DNA of 64,000 nucleotides from Fodinibacter sp963747405. Its GTDB lineage: Bacteria; Actinomycetota; Actinomycetes; Actinomycetales; Dermatophilaceae. A program made the translations under genes and the position numbers. Location of the stretch: positions 434,001-498,000 of the forward strand of contig CAVVFG010000007.1 in the NCBI GenBank assembly GCA_963747405.1, written 5' to 3'. The notes beneath the pieces were generated by a model, which was given only the letters and a program-made list of their open reading frames with translations, did not search any database and was not told the origin of the DNA. Position 1 is the first letter of the stretch. Each line of letters begins with the position of its first letter. Shown here one piece after another: positions 16,332 to 24,595 of this stretch.

Positions 16332-17315
16332 CATCGGGCGGTCGGGTTGCTCGAAGCCGGCCTTGTCGATGCCGTGACCGATCTTCTTGGCCCACATCTC
16401 GGCGATGACCAGGTCGGCGAGCTCCTCGTCGGTGGCGCCGGCGCGGATCGGGCCGCGCAGGTCGACCTCCCGGCGGGCGAACAGGCAGTTGCGCAGCTGC
16501 CCGTCGGCGGTGAGGCGCACCCGGTCGCAGCTGGCACAGAACGGCGCCGAGACGCTGGCGATGACGCCCACCGTGGCCGGGCCGCCGTCGACGTGGAACA
16601 GCTCGGCCGGGGCGCTGCCGCGCTCGGGCACCGGGGTCAGCGTGAAGCGCTCGCCCAGCCGCTGCAGGATCTCGTCCTGCGACACCATCAGCGAGCGGTC
16701 CCAGGCGTGCTGGGCGTCGAGCGGCATCTGCTCGATGAAGCGCAGGTCGTAGCCCCGGTCGAGGCACCACTGCAGCAGGTCGGGGACGTCGGTGTCGTTG
16801 ACGCCGCGCATGGCGACGGCATTGACCTTCACCGGGGTGAGGCCGGCGTCGGCGGCCGCCTTGAGGCCGGCCACCACGTCGTCGAAGCGGTCCCGGCGGG
16901 TGAGCCGGCCGAAGTGCTCGGGGTCGATGGTGTCGAGGCTGACGTTGACCCGGTCGAGCCCGGCCGCGGCCAGCGGGGCGGCGAGCCGGTCGAGCCCGAT
17001 GCCGTTGGTGGTCATGGCGATGCGTGGGCGGGGCCCGAGGGCGGCGATGCGGCCCACGACGTCGACCAGGCTACGGCGCAGCAGCGGCTCTCCGCCGGTC
17101 AGCCGCACCTGGGTGACCCCCAGAGCGACCATCACGGTGACCAGCCGCACCAGCTCGTCGTCGGTGAGCATCTCGGGCCTGGGCAGCCAGTCCAGCCCCT
17201 GCGCGGGCATGCAGTAGGTGCAGCGCAGGTTGCACCGGTCGGTGACGGACACGCGCAGGTCGCGGCCGGCCCGGCCGAAACGGTCGAGCAGGCGAGGGGC
17301 TGGAAGGTCGGTCAT
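16314..17315 (-). CDS. moaA: GTP 3',8-cyclase (molybdenum cofactor biosynthesis protein A)
   Basis: 333-residue radical SAM enzyme. The CxxxCxxC cluster VTDRCNLRCTYCMPAQGLD starts near residue 23, and QVRLTGGEPLLRR near 70 is the SAM-contact motif. The C-terminal second [4Fe-4S] site is FCASCDRVRLTADGQLRNCLF near residue 263, with Cys-x2-Cys-x13-Cys spacing. The C-terminal GG dipeptide (SAIGG) needed for activity is present. It converts GTP to 3',8-cyclo-GTP, the first step of molybdopterin synthesis. ATG 17315 lies eight bases downstream of TACATT. It is divergent from the SURF1 gene and convergent-overlapping with the DUF3099 gene. No other moa genes are nearby. Confidence 0.95.
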   Translation of the reverse strand: MTDLPAPRLLDRFGRAGRDLRVSVTDRCNLRCTYCMPAQGLDWLPRPEMLTDDELVRLVTVMVALGVTQVRLTGGEPLLRRSLVDVVGRIAALGPRPRIAMTTNGIGLDRLAAPLAAAGLDRVNVSLDTIDPEHFGRLTRRDRFDDVVAGLKAAADAGLTPVKVNAVAMRGVNDTDVPDLLQWCLDRGYDLRFIEQMPLDAQHAWDRSLMVSQDEILQRLGERFTLTPVPERGSAPAELFHVDGGPATVGVIASVSAPFCASCDRVRLTADGQLRNCLFARREVDLRGPIRAGATDEELADLVIAEMWAKKIGHGIDKAGFEQPDRPMSAIGG

Positions 17316-17323
17316 AGGCGACC

Positions 17324-17329
17324 AATGTA
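17324..17329 (-). promoter_or_regulatory. -10 box of moaA promoter
   Basis: TACATT on the minus strand, eight bases before ATG 17315. Confidence 0.4.
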
Positions 17330-17336
17330 CGTCGCG

Positions 17337-17342
17337 TACCGT
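17337..17342 (+). promoter_or_regulatory. -10 box of leaderless promoter for the SURF1 gene
   Basis: TACCGT, then GGCCAC, then GTG 17349. This box supports GTG 17349 over the upstream ATG 17325. Confidence 0.45.
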
Positions 17343-17348
17343 GGCCAC

Positions 17349-18140
17349 GTGCTCAGGCGGCTCGCAACACCTCGCTGGCTGGGCGCCCTCCTCCTGGCCT
17401 GCCTGATCGCGTTCACCTGCTACCACCTCGGCTGGTGGCAGTACCACCGCTTCGAGGCCAAGCAGCAGCGCAACGAGCGGCTCGACACGCACTACCGCGC
17501 GGCACCCGTGCCGTTGTCGAGCGTGCTCACCCCGGCCGGGCTCGACCCGCAGGACGAGTGGACCCGGGTGTCCGTCTCGGGACGGTATGCCGGTGGGCCG
17601 GTCTTCGTGCGCAACCGCCCCCTGGAGAGCACGCCGGGCTACGAGGTGCTCTGGGCCTTCCGCCCGAGCACCGGCGGCCCCGACGTCGTCGTCGACCGTG
17701 GCTGGGTGGCCGAGTCCGACAGCGGCGCCAGCGTGCTGCCCGACGTGGCCCCCGCACCCACGGGCGAGGTCGAGGTCGTGGGCTGGGTACGGCTGGGACA
17801 GGCCTCGAGAAACCGCCGCCTCCCCGGCAACCAGATCGCCAGCCTCAACCTGCGCGACGCGTCCGGCGTGCTGGGCACCGGCGCGGTGCTCCCCGGCTAC
17901 GTGCTGCTGCAGTCCGAGACGCCGCCCGACGGGTCCTCGCCGCCGCGGCCGCAAGCGCTCGGCGACCCCGACCGCGACCTCGGCCCCCATCAGGCGTACG
18001 CGTACCAGTGGTGGCTGCTCATGGTCGTGGGATTCGTGCTGATCCCGCTCGGCATCCGCCGCGAGCTGCGACTGGAGAACCCCGAGCAGTACGCCGCCAA
18101 GCCCGCGCGGACCCGGATCTGGGACGAGGAGGACGAGTAG
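17349..18140 (+). CDS. SURF1-family cytochrome oxidase assembly protein
   Basis: 263 residues. One hydrophobic helix near the N-terminus (WLGALLLACLIAFTCYHLGWW) ends in the SURF1 signature LGWWQYHR. A periplasmic-side domain follows with SVSGRYAGGPVFVRNRPLES and VVVDRGWV. A second helix near the C-terminus (WWLLMVVGFVLIPLGIRREL) is followed by a charged tail. SURF1/Shy1 proteins assist haem insertion into cytochrome c oxidase, which fits ctaA and ctaB farther along. An in-frame ATG at 17325 would add eight residues. GTG 17349 is preferred because a -10 box sits six bases before it and it starts directly at LRRLATPRWL. Confidence 0.88.
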   Translation: MLRRLATPRWLGALLLACLIAFTCYHLGWWQYHRFEAKQQRNERLDTHYRAAPVPLSSVLTPAGLDPQDEWTRVSVSGRYAGGPVFVRNRPLESTPGYEVLWAFRPSTGGPDVVVDRGWVAESDSGASVLPDVAPAPTGEVEVVGWVRLGQASRNRRLPGNQIASLNLRDASGVLGTGAVLPGYVLLQSETPPDGSSPPRPQALGDPDRDLGPHQAYAYQWWLLMVVGFVLIPLGIRRELRLENPEQYAAKPARTRIWDEEDE

Positions 18141-18193
18141 CCTTCGCGGACCGACCGCGGCTGACACGACCCCTACCCCACCTCGGAGGAGCA

Positions 18194-19774
18194 ATGAGCA
18201 CCCTGGCCCTGGCCGCCCTGCTGCTGGTCGGCATCGTCGTGCTGACGCCGGTGGCCGACCGCGTCAAGGTGCCGCTGCCAGTGCTCCTGACGGTGTACGG
18301 CCTGCTGCTGCCGGTGCTGCCCGGGATGCCGGCGCTCTCCCTGCGGCCGGACCTGATCCTGCCGCTGGTGCTGCCGCCGCTGCTGTTCGCCGCCACCCAA
18401 CGGTCCACGGCGCGCGCGTTCCGCGACCAGTCCCGCTCGATCCTGCTGCTCGCGGTCGGGCTCACCCTGATCAGCGCCGGTGCCGCCGCCTGGGTGGCCT
18501 CGCTGGCCGGCCTGGGCTGGGGTGCCGCGTGGGTGCTGGGCGCCGTCGTCGCACCACCGGACCCGGTGGCCGCGACGGCGGTCGCGCGCCGGCTTCGGCT
18601 CCCGCACCGGATGGTCACCGTGCTCGAGGGCGAGGGCATGTTCAACGACGCCACCGCCCTGGTGCTCTACGGCGCGGCCGTCGCCGCGGTGCTGAGCGGC
18701 CAGGTGACCACCGGTGAGGTCAGCCTCCGGCTGGTTCTCGCCGTGGTGGGCGGCCTCGGGGTGGGCCTGGTGGGAGGGCTGGTCACCCGCTGGGCTCTCG
18801 CCGCCCTGCGGATCGCCGCCGCCGAGACCCTGGTGACCCTCGCCGCGCCGTTCGCGGTGTACCTCGTGGCCGAGGAGGTGCACGGCTCCGGCGTGCTCGC
18901 CGTGCTGGCCCTGGGGCTGTACCTGCGCAGCTACGGCCACGCCGCCGTCACCTCCGGTGGCTGGCTGCTCGGCCGCGCGGTGTGGGGCTTCGCCGACTAT
19001 CTCATCACCTGCGTCGTCTTCGTGCTGATCGGGTTCGAGCTCACCGACGTGCTGCGCCGCAGCACCCCCCAGGTCGACGTGACCGTGCTGGCCGTCGCCG
19101 TGATCGTCACGCTCATCGCCCTGCGGCTGGCGCTGGTCTTCCCCGCGTCCCGGCTGGCCCGCCTCCCCTATCGGGGGCAGGTCCCGGACGCCCCTGCGGG
19201 CTGGCGCGAGACGCTGGTGGTGGGCTGGGCCGGCATGCGCGGGGTGGTCACCGTGGCGACCGCGCTCGCGCTGCCCCTCACCACCTCATCCGGTGATCCG
19301 TTCCCGCACCGCGACGCGATCATCGCCGTCGGACTGGCCACCGTGCTCCTCACCCTCGTGGTCCAGGGGCTCACCCTGTCACCCCTGGTCCGCCGGCTCG
19401 GGGTGGGGACCGCCGGCAGCTCGGCCCCCGAAGTGGCGGCCCTGCGGCAGCGAGCGGCCGCGGCGGCCCTGGACTCCGTGCGCTCGGCGGACCCCAAGAC
19501 CCCGGAGGCGGTTCGACGCGCCGCCGAGCTGCAGTACGAGGGCTACCTGGCGGCGCAGGAGGCGCTGGCGGAGTCGCGGCACGGCCCGAGGTCGGGTCCT
19601 GGAGAAGGGGAGGCTGCTGACCACGCCGAGCAGCTGGATGCCGTGCTGCACCGCGCGAGCGAGGCCGAGCGAGCGCTGGTGCTCGAGGCACGCCGCAACG
19701 GCGAGGTGAGCGCCGAGGCCGCCGACGAGGTGCTCTCGGACGTCGAGTCCCGGGCGCTGCGTGACCTGTCCTGA
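18194..19774 (+). CDS. Na+/H+ antiporter, CPA1 family
   Basis: 526 residues. The first ~400 contain about 12 hydrophobic segments (LALAALLLVGIVVLTPVADR onward) typical of monovalent cation:proton antiporter-1 proteins. The NhaP/NHE ion-site signature is in GAVVAPPDPVAATAVARRL near residue 117, the family ND motif in GEGMFNDATALVLYG near 149, and WAGMRGVVTVATALALP near 346. The last ~130 residues are soluble, charged and helical, probably a regulatory tail. It exchanges cytoplasmic Na+ or K+ for protons at the membrane. A GGAGGA ribosome site lies six bases before ATG 18194. A strong hairpin follows the stop. Confidence 0.92.
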   Translation: MSTLALAALLLVGIVVLTPVADRVKVPLPVLLTVYGLLLPVLPGMPALSLRPDLILPLVLPPLLFAATQRSTARAFRDQSRSILLLAVGLTLISAGAAAWVASLAGLGWGAAWVLGAVVAPPDPVAATAVARRLRLPHRMVTVLEGEGMFNDATALVLYGAAVAAVLSGQVTTGEVSLRLVLAVVGGLGVGLVGGLVTRWALAALRIAAAETLVTLAAPFAVYLVAEEVHGSGVLAVLALGLYLRSYGHAAVTSGGWLLGRAVWGFADYLITCVVFVLIGFELTDVLRRSTPQVDVTVLAVAVIVTLIALRLALVFPASRLARLPYRGQVPDAPAGWRETLVVGWAGMRGVVTVATALALPLTTSSGDPFPHRDAIIAVGLATVLLTLVVQGLTLSPLVRRLGVGTAGSSAPEVAALRQRAAAAALDSVRSADPKTPEAVRRAAELQYEGYLAAQEALAESRHGPRSGPGEGEAADHAEQLDAVLHRASEAERALVLEARRNGEVSAEAADEVLSDVESRALRDLS

Positions 19775-19790
19775 TCCGCCCGCCGTGCCC

Positions 19791-19817
19791 GACCGGCCGC
19801 ACCGGGCCCGGCCGGTC
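19791..19817. terminator. Bidirectional hairpin terminator
   Basis: Perfect nine-base arms GACCGGCCG (19791-19799) and CGGCCGGTC (19809-19817) with a nine-base loop. They lie exactly between the convergent stops of the antiporter (19774) and the alpha/beta hydrolase (19818). No T-run is present, as is usual for actinobacterial terminators. Confidence 0.6.
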
Positions 19818-20645
19818 TCAGCGCCGCGGCACACGGAACACCCGTGCGTCGTCCGGCTGGTCGGGGTCGTCGACGATCTCGCGGTCCTCGAGCCACGCCG
19901 TGACGACGTTGGCGAGCTCACCGGGGTGGCTGAAGTTGAGCGCATGCGCGGCGCCGTGGATGACGACCACGCTCAGGTGCTCAGGTGACAGCCGGACCAC
20001 CTCCCTGATGCGCGCCGGGCCCGGCATCAGCGGGTCTCGGCTGCCCAGCACGGCCAGGGTCGGCACCGGGTTGTGCACCAGCCGCTCCAACGACGGGAAC
20101 AGCGTCAGCTGGTGGAACAGGCGCAGGGCGTTCAGCGGACCGAAGCCGAGGTAGTCGGGCACGGCCACCCGCGCCATCCGCGGCGACTCGCGCCAGCCGT
20201 CGCGGGCGAGCTGGACCAGCGCCCGCGGCAGTGGCTGGTTCTGGGCCCCGCCCGCCGGTGACACCAGCACCATCCGGTGGACCCGCTCCGGCGCGACGTG
20301 GGCGACCTCCAGGCCGACCGGGCAGCCCATCGAGTTGCCGAGGAGCACCGCCGTGTCCACCGCCAGCGCGTCGAGCAGGCCCAGGACCGCCGCGGCGAGC
20401 TCGGGGATGTCGAGGGGGCGGCCGCGCCGCGGGCTGTGCCCGTAGCCGGGCAGGTCGGGCACGAGGTTGACGGCGTGGTGCACGAGCCGCCGCGCGGTGG
20501 GCATCAGGTAGGCCCCGGAGATGGCGAACCCGTGCAGGTGCACGATCGGCACGGCATCCGACGGGCCGGTGCTGCGGCGGTAGAACAGCTCCCGGCCCCC
20601 GGCGCTCACCCGACCCTGCGTCCAGCCCTGCGCGTCGTCGGCCAC
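19818..20645 (-). CDS. Alpha/beta hydrolase
   Basis: 275 residues from GTG 20645. It has VPIVHLHGFAISG (oxyanion HG, about 31-43), the nucleophile elbow VLLGNSMGCPVGLEVA near 102, acid residue candidate in LAVLGSRDPLMPG near 205, and catalytic His in VVIHGAAHALNFSHP near 232. This is a canonical Ser-Asp-His triad for the alpha/beta hydrolase fold. The substrate is unknown. A longer in-frame extension to 20849 exists but is antisense to the lipoprotein gene region and not protein-like, so GTG at VADDAQGWTQ was chosen. It is divergent from the lipoprotein gene. Confidence 0.83.
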   Translation of the reverse strand: MADDAQGWTQGRVSAGGRELFYRRSTGPSDAVPIVHLHGFAISGAYLMPTARRLVHHAVNLVPDLPGYGHSPRRGRPLDIPELAAAVLGLLDALAVDTAVLLGNSMGCPVGLEVAHVAPERVHRMVLVSPAGGAQNQPLPRALVQLARDGWRESPRMARVAVPDYLGFGPLNALRLFHQLTLFPSLERLVHNPVPTLAVLGSRDPLMPGPARIREVVRLSPEHLSVVVIHGAAHALNFSHPGELANVVTAWLEDREIVDDPDQPDDARVFRVPRR

Positions 20646-20713
20646 GGTGCGGATGATCGCACAGAGGGTCTGGCACAGTGGTGATTGGACCTCATCGAGG
20701 CGGGAGATCCGAC

Positions 20714-21144
20714 GTGACCAGTGGGCGCACCAGCACGAGAGGTGCGCTGTGGTGGCCGTGGCGGGTGTGACGCTCGCCGGGTGCTCGCTGCTCGGTGACC
20801 CGGTGCATCGGCAGTGGCAGGACCGGGCGGAGCTGCCCAGCTGCGGCATGGTCCAGCTGGACCAGACCCAGCGGCTCGAGGACGTGTCCGGCGACGCGGT
20901 GGCCTGCCTGGAGGCCGCCCTGGCCTCGGGGGCGGGCGGCGAGCTGGTGCTGACCTACCTCACGACCGAGGGCGACCCGATCATCGAGTACCGCCGCATC
21001 ACGACGACCGCGACGACCGCGACGACCGCGACGACCCCGACGACCGAGGTCTACACGGACGCGACGAAGGACCCGTTCGGCGACGGCCACTGGCAGTACG
21101 GGTCGTGCGCGGCGCCGACGTCGGCCATGGACAGCACCTGCTGA
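20714..21144 (+). CDS. Putative lipoprotein with an apparent one-base frameshift in the signal peptide
   Basis: A GGGAG ribosome site (20702-20706) precedes GTG 20714, which opens VTSGRTSTRGAL and then stops at 20768-20770 in that frame. The other frame, from about 20749, continues VVAVAGVTLAGCSLLGDP, a perfect lipobox (TLAGC), through a ~120-residue soluble domain ending at 21144. Joining the two frames gives a textbook lipoprotein signal (Arg-rich n-region, hydrophobic h-region, LAGC). One base appears to be missing near 20747-20751. The mature part contains DPIIEYRRI and a (TTA)n linker, and matches nothing I recognise. It ends two bases before the convergent ABC exporter stop. It may be a pseudogene or a sequence error. 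Confidence 0.5.
21001..21045 (+). repeat. Short tandem repeat encoding Thr-Thr-Ala
   Basis: Near-perfect copies of the nine-base unit ACGACCGCG, encoding TTATTATTATTPTTE inside the putative lipoprotein. It is probably a flexible linker and prone to length changes by slippage. Confidence 0.6.
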
Positions 21145-21146
21145 GC

Positions 21147-23033
21147 TCAGGCCCGGGCGTCGAGCACCTCGCCGAGCTCATCGCTGAACTGGGTGCGGTA
21201 GAGCTCGCTGTAGAGCCCACCCGCGGCGACCAGCTCGGGGTGGGTGCCGCGCTCGACGACGGTGCCGTCGTCGACGACGAGGATCTGGTCGGCATGCCGC
21301 ACGGTGCTCAGCCGGTGGGCGATGACCAGAGCCGAGCGGTCGCGCAGCGCGTGGTCGAGGGCCCGCTGCAGGGCCTGCTCCGACTCGCTGTCGAGGTGGG
21401 CGGTCGCCTCGTCGAGGACGATCAGCCCGGGGCCCTTGAGCAGCAGCCGGGCGATGGCCAGCCGCTGCTTCTCGCCCCCCGAGAGCCGGTGGCCGCGGTC
21501 GCCGACCACGGTGTCGAGCCCCGAGGGCAGCGAGTCGACCAGCGACCAGACCTGCGCGGCCTGGAGCGCCGCCACCATCTCGTCCTCGGTGGCGCCCGGC
21601 GCCGCGTAGTCGAGGTTGGCCCGGATGGTGTCGTGGAAGAGGTGGGCGTCCTGGGTGACGACGCCGACCGCGTCGTGCAGCGACTCGCTCTGGGCGTCGC
21701 GCAGGTCGAGCCCGTTGATGCGCACGGCACCGCCCGTGGGGTCGTAGAGGCGCGCCACCAGCGCGGTGATCGTGGTCTTGCCGGCACCGCTCGGGCCGAC
21801 GAGGGCGACGAGCGAGCCCGGCTCGACGGTGAACGACACGTCGTGCAGCACCTGCCCGCTACCGCGGCGGTCGCCGGTGGCCGTGGTCTCGAGCGAGGCC
21901 AGCGAGACCTCGTCGGCCGACGGGTAGGAGAACGACACACCGTCGACCTCGACGCGCACCGGGCCCGCGGGGACCGGGCGGGCCCCGGGCGCCTCGGCCA
22001 CCAGCGGCTCGAGGTCGAGCACCTCGAAGACCCGCTCGAAGGAGACGAGCGCGGTGAGGATGTCGACCCGCACGTTGGAGATGGCGGTCAGCGGGCCGTA
22101 GAGCCGGGCCAGCAGGGCGGTGAGGGCCAGCAGGGTGCCCACGGTGAGCGTGCCGTCGACCGCCATCAGGCCCCCCACCCCGTAGACCATCGCGGTGGCC
22201 AGCGACGCCACGAGGGTGAGCGCCACGAAGAACACCGAGCGGTTGACGGCGATGCGCACCCCGATGTCGCGCACCTTGGCGGCGCGCACGGCGTACTCCT
22301 CGTCCTCGACCGCGGGGCGGCCGAACAGCTTGACCAGCAGCGCGCCGGCGACGTTGAAGCGCTCGGTCATGCGGGTGCCGACCTCGGCGTTCTGCACCAT
22401 CTGCTCGTGCGCGAGGCTCGCCAGCCGCCGCCCCATCAGCCGGGCGGGGACGAGGAAGAACGGCACGAGGGCCAGCGCCCCCAGGGTGAGCGGCCAGGAC
22501 AGGGCGGCCATCGCGGCGATGATCAGCACCAGGGTGATGGCGTTGCTGACGACGCTGGAGAGCACCGAGGTGAAGGCCTGCTGGGCACCGATGACGTCGT
22601 TGCCGAGCCGGGTGACCAGGGCGCCGGTCTGGGCGCGGGTGAAGAACGCGACCGGCTGGCGGAGCACGTGGGAGAACACCTGGGTGCGCAGGTCGTAGAT
22701 GAGGCCCTCGCCGATGCGGGCGGAGAACCAGCGCTCGACGAGGGTGAGGCCCGCACCGACGATGGCGATCAGGGCCACGAGGAGGGACAGCCGGACCACG
22801 ACCGCGGAGTCCTTGGGGTAGATGCCGTCGTCGACGAGCGACTTCAGCAGCAGCGGCGAGGCGACGACCAGCATCGACTCGATGACGACCACGCCGAGGA
22901 ACCAGGCGATCTGCACCTTGTAGGGCCGGGCGTAGCCGAGCACCCGGCCGGTGGTGCCCGGCGCCAGTCGCCGCTCCTTGACGCTGGAGTCCCTGCTCAG
23001 GCTGTGCAGCGCCTGCCACCCTTGCATGCTCAC
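21147..23033 (-). CDS. ABC exporter, fused membrane and ATP-binding domains
   Basis: 628-residue half-transporter. Residues about 40-330 form the six-helix exporter domain (VQIAWFLGVVVIESMLVVAS and following). The nucleotide-binding domain has Walker A VGPSGAGKTTITAL near 413, signature LSGGEKQRLAIARLL near 517, Walker B LIVLDEATAHLDSES near 538, and the H-loop in LVIAHRLSTVRHAD. It works as a homo- or heterodimer to expel lipids, drugs or peptides; the substrate is unknown and no partner half-transporter is adjacent. GTG 23033 was chosen because GAGGAG lies about nine bases upstream; ATG 23027 is an alternative. A trpB-like gene is divergent across 160 bp. Confidence 0.9.
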   Translation of the reverse strand: MSMQGWQALHSLSRDSSVKERRLAPGTTGRVLGYARPYKVQIAWFLGVVVIESMLVVASPLLLKSLVDDGIYPKDSAVVVRLSLLVALIAIVGAGLTLVERWFSARIGEGLIYDLRTQVFSHVLRQPVAFFTRAQTGALVTRLGNDVIGAQQAFTSVLSSVVSNAITLVLIIAAMAALSWPLTLGALALVPFFLVPARLMGRRLASLAHEQMVQNAEVGTRMTERFNVAGALLVKLFGRPAVEDEEYAVRAAKVRDIGVRIAVNRSVFFVALTLVASLATAMVYGVGGLMAVDGTLTVGTLLALTALLARLYGPLTAISNVRVDILTALVSFERVFEVLDLEPLVAEAPGARPVPAGPVRVEVDGVSFSYPSADEVSLASLETTATGDRRGSGQVLHDVSFTVEPGSLVALVGPSGAGKTTITALVARLYDPTGGAVRINGLDLRDAQSESLHDAVGVVTQDAHLFHDTIRANLDYAAPGATEDEMVAALQAAQVWSLVDSLPSGLDTVVGDRGHRLSGGEKQRLAIARLLLKGPGLIVLDEATAHLDSESEQALQRALDHALRDRSALVIAHRLSTVRHADQILVVDDGTVVERGTHPELVAAGGLYSELYRTQFSDELGEVLDARA

Positions 23034-23193
23034 CGGTCGTGCTCCTCGCGTCGTCGTCTGGCCCTGTCAGTCAACCACCGGCCCCCGACAGGTGTTCCTG
23101 CCCGTGAGCACCCCCTTGTGCGCACCGTTCCCCCACCCGAGGATGACGGCGGCGCCGCCACCGGGGCGGTCGCCGACGAGGGAGAGGTACGCC

Positions 23194-24576
23194 GTGTCCG
23201 CACCGCTGCGCCACAAGGTCCTGCTCGACGAGGACGAGATGCCGACGCGCTGGTACAACATCCTCCACGACCTGCCGACGCCTCCGCCGCCGCCGCTGCA
23301 CCCGGGCACCGGGCAGCCGGTCGGGCCCGACGACCTCTCGGCCCTCTTCCCGATGGACCTCATCGCCCAGGAGGTGAGCACCGAGCAGTACGTCGACATC
23401 CCGCAGGAGGTGCAGGACGTCTACCGGCTGTGGCGGCCCTCCCCCCTCTATCGGGCGCACCGGCTCGAGAAGGCTCTCGGCACTCCTGCGAGGATCTACT
23501 ACAAGTACGAAGGCGTCTCGCCCGCTGGCTCGCACAAGCCGAACACCGCTGTGCCGCAGGCCTACTACAACGCCAAGGCCGGCATCCGCAAGCTCACGAC
23601 CGAGACCGGCGCCGGGCAGTGGGGCACCGCGCTGTCGTTCGCGTGTGCGCAGTTCGAGATGGAGTGCGAGGTCTGGCAGGTGCGGGCCTCCTACGACGCG
23701 AAGCCGTACCGCAGGATCATGATGGAGGTGTTCGGCGGCACGGTGCACCCCAGCCCCTCCGACCTCACCGAGGCCGGCCGCACGATGCTCGCCAGCCACC
23801 CCGACTCCCCCGGGTCGCTCGGTCTGGCGATCAGCGAGGCCGTGGAGGTGGCCGCCCAGGACCCCACCACCAACTACGCGCTGGGCTCGGTGCTCAACCA
23901 CGTGCTGCTGCACCAGACGATCATCGGCGAGGAGGCCCTGCTCCAGCTCGCGAAGATCGGCGAGAGCGTCGACCTCATCGTCGGCTGCACCGGTGGTGGC
24001 TCGAACTTCGGCGGGCTCACCTTCCCCTTCCTGCGCGAGAAGCTCGCCAGCGGCTCCGGCCCGGTCATCCGCGCCGTCGAGCCCGCCTCCTGCCCCAGCC
24101 TGACGCAGGGAACCTACGCCTACGACTTCGGCGACGTCGCCGGCCTGACCCCGATGCTGAAGATGCACACGCTGGGCCACGACTTCATCCCCGACCCGAT
24201 CCACGCCGGCGGCCTGCGCTACCACGGCATGAGCCCGCTGATCAGCCACCTCTACGAGGAGGACCTCATCGAGGCCGTCGCCAAGACGCAGCAGGACTGC
24301 TTCGCGGCCGGGGTGCTCTTCGCCCGCACCGAGGGCATCGTGCCGGCGCCCGAGCCGACGCACGCCCTCGCGGCGGCCGTCGACGAGGCCATCGCGTGCA
24401 TCGAGACCGGCGAGGAGAAGGTCATCCTCACCGCCCTGTGCGGCCACGGCCACCTCGACCTGCCCGCCTACGAGGCCTACCTCGGCGGCGACCTGGTCGA
24501 CCACACCTGGGCCGACACCGAGCTGAAGCAGGCCGTCGCGGAGGCGCTGACCCGGCTGCCCGCCATCCCCGGCTGA
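23194..24576 (+). CDS. TrpB2-type tryptophan synthase beta-like PLP enzyme
   Basis: 460 residues, longer than classical TrpB (~400) and matching the TrpB2 group. The PLP-lysine motif is GVSPAGSHKPNTAVPQAYYN, with Lys near residue 114 (TrpB1 has HKIN). A TGAGQWGTALSFACA segment follows, and a glycine phosphate-cradle GCTGGGSNFGG lies near 265. It condenses indole (or a related nucleophile) with serine to give tryptophan. TrpB2 enzymes usually do not depend on TrpA, and no trpA or other trp gene is adjacent. GTG 23194 is preceded by GGGAGAGG at a suitable distance. An alpha/beta hydrolase gene starts 19 bases after the stop. Confidence 0.88.
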   Translation: MSAPLRHKVLLDEDEMPTRWYNILHDLPTPPPPPLHPGTGQPVGPDDLSALFPMDLIAQEVSTEQYVDIPQEVQDVYRLWRPSPLYRAHRLEKALGTPARIYYKYEGVSPAGSHKPNTAVPQAYYNAKAGIRKLTTETGAGQWGTALSFACAQFEMECEVWQVRASYDAKPYRRIMMEVFGGTVHPSPSDLTEAGRTMLASHPDSPGSLGLAISEAVEVAAQDPTTNYALGSVLNHVLLHQTIIGEEALLQLAKIGESVDLIVGCTGGGSNFGGLTFPFLREKLASGSGPVIRAVEPASCPSLTQGTYAYDFGDVAGLTPMLKMHTLGHDFIPDPIHAGGLRYHGMSPLISHLYEEDLIEAVAKTQQDCFAAGVLFARTEGIVPAPEPTHALAAAVDEAIACIETGEEKVILTALCGHGHLDLPAYEAYLGGDLVDHTWADTELKQAVAEALTRLPAIPG

Positions 24577-24595
24577 GCCCGGCAGCGGTGCGCCG

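Noticed and set aside
20647..20713. In-frame ATG start of the lipoprotein at 20647
   Set aside because: It would put 35 polar residues before the hydrophobic segment and has no ribosome site. GTG 20714 with a frameshift explains the data better.
21001..21045. CRISPR-like repeats
   Set aside because: The nine-base units are contiguous and in frame with no spacers; they are a coding tandem repeat.
23034..23193. Possible tryptophan-responsive leader before trpB2
   Set aside because: A six-base inverted repeat (CCTGTC/GACAGG) is present, but there is no leader peptide with Trp codons, T-box or terminator.
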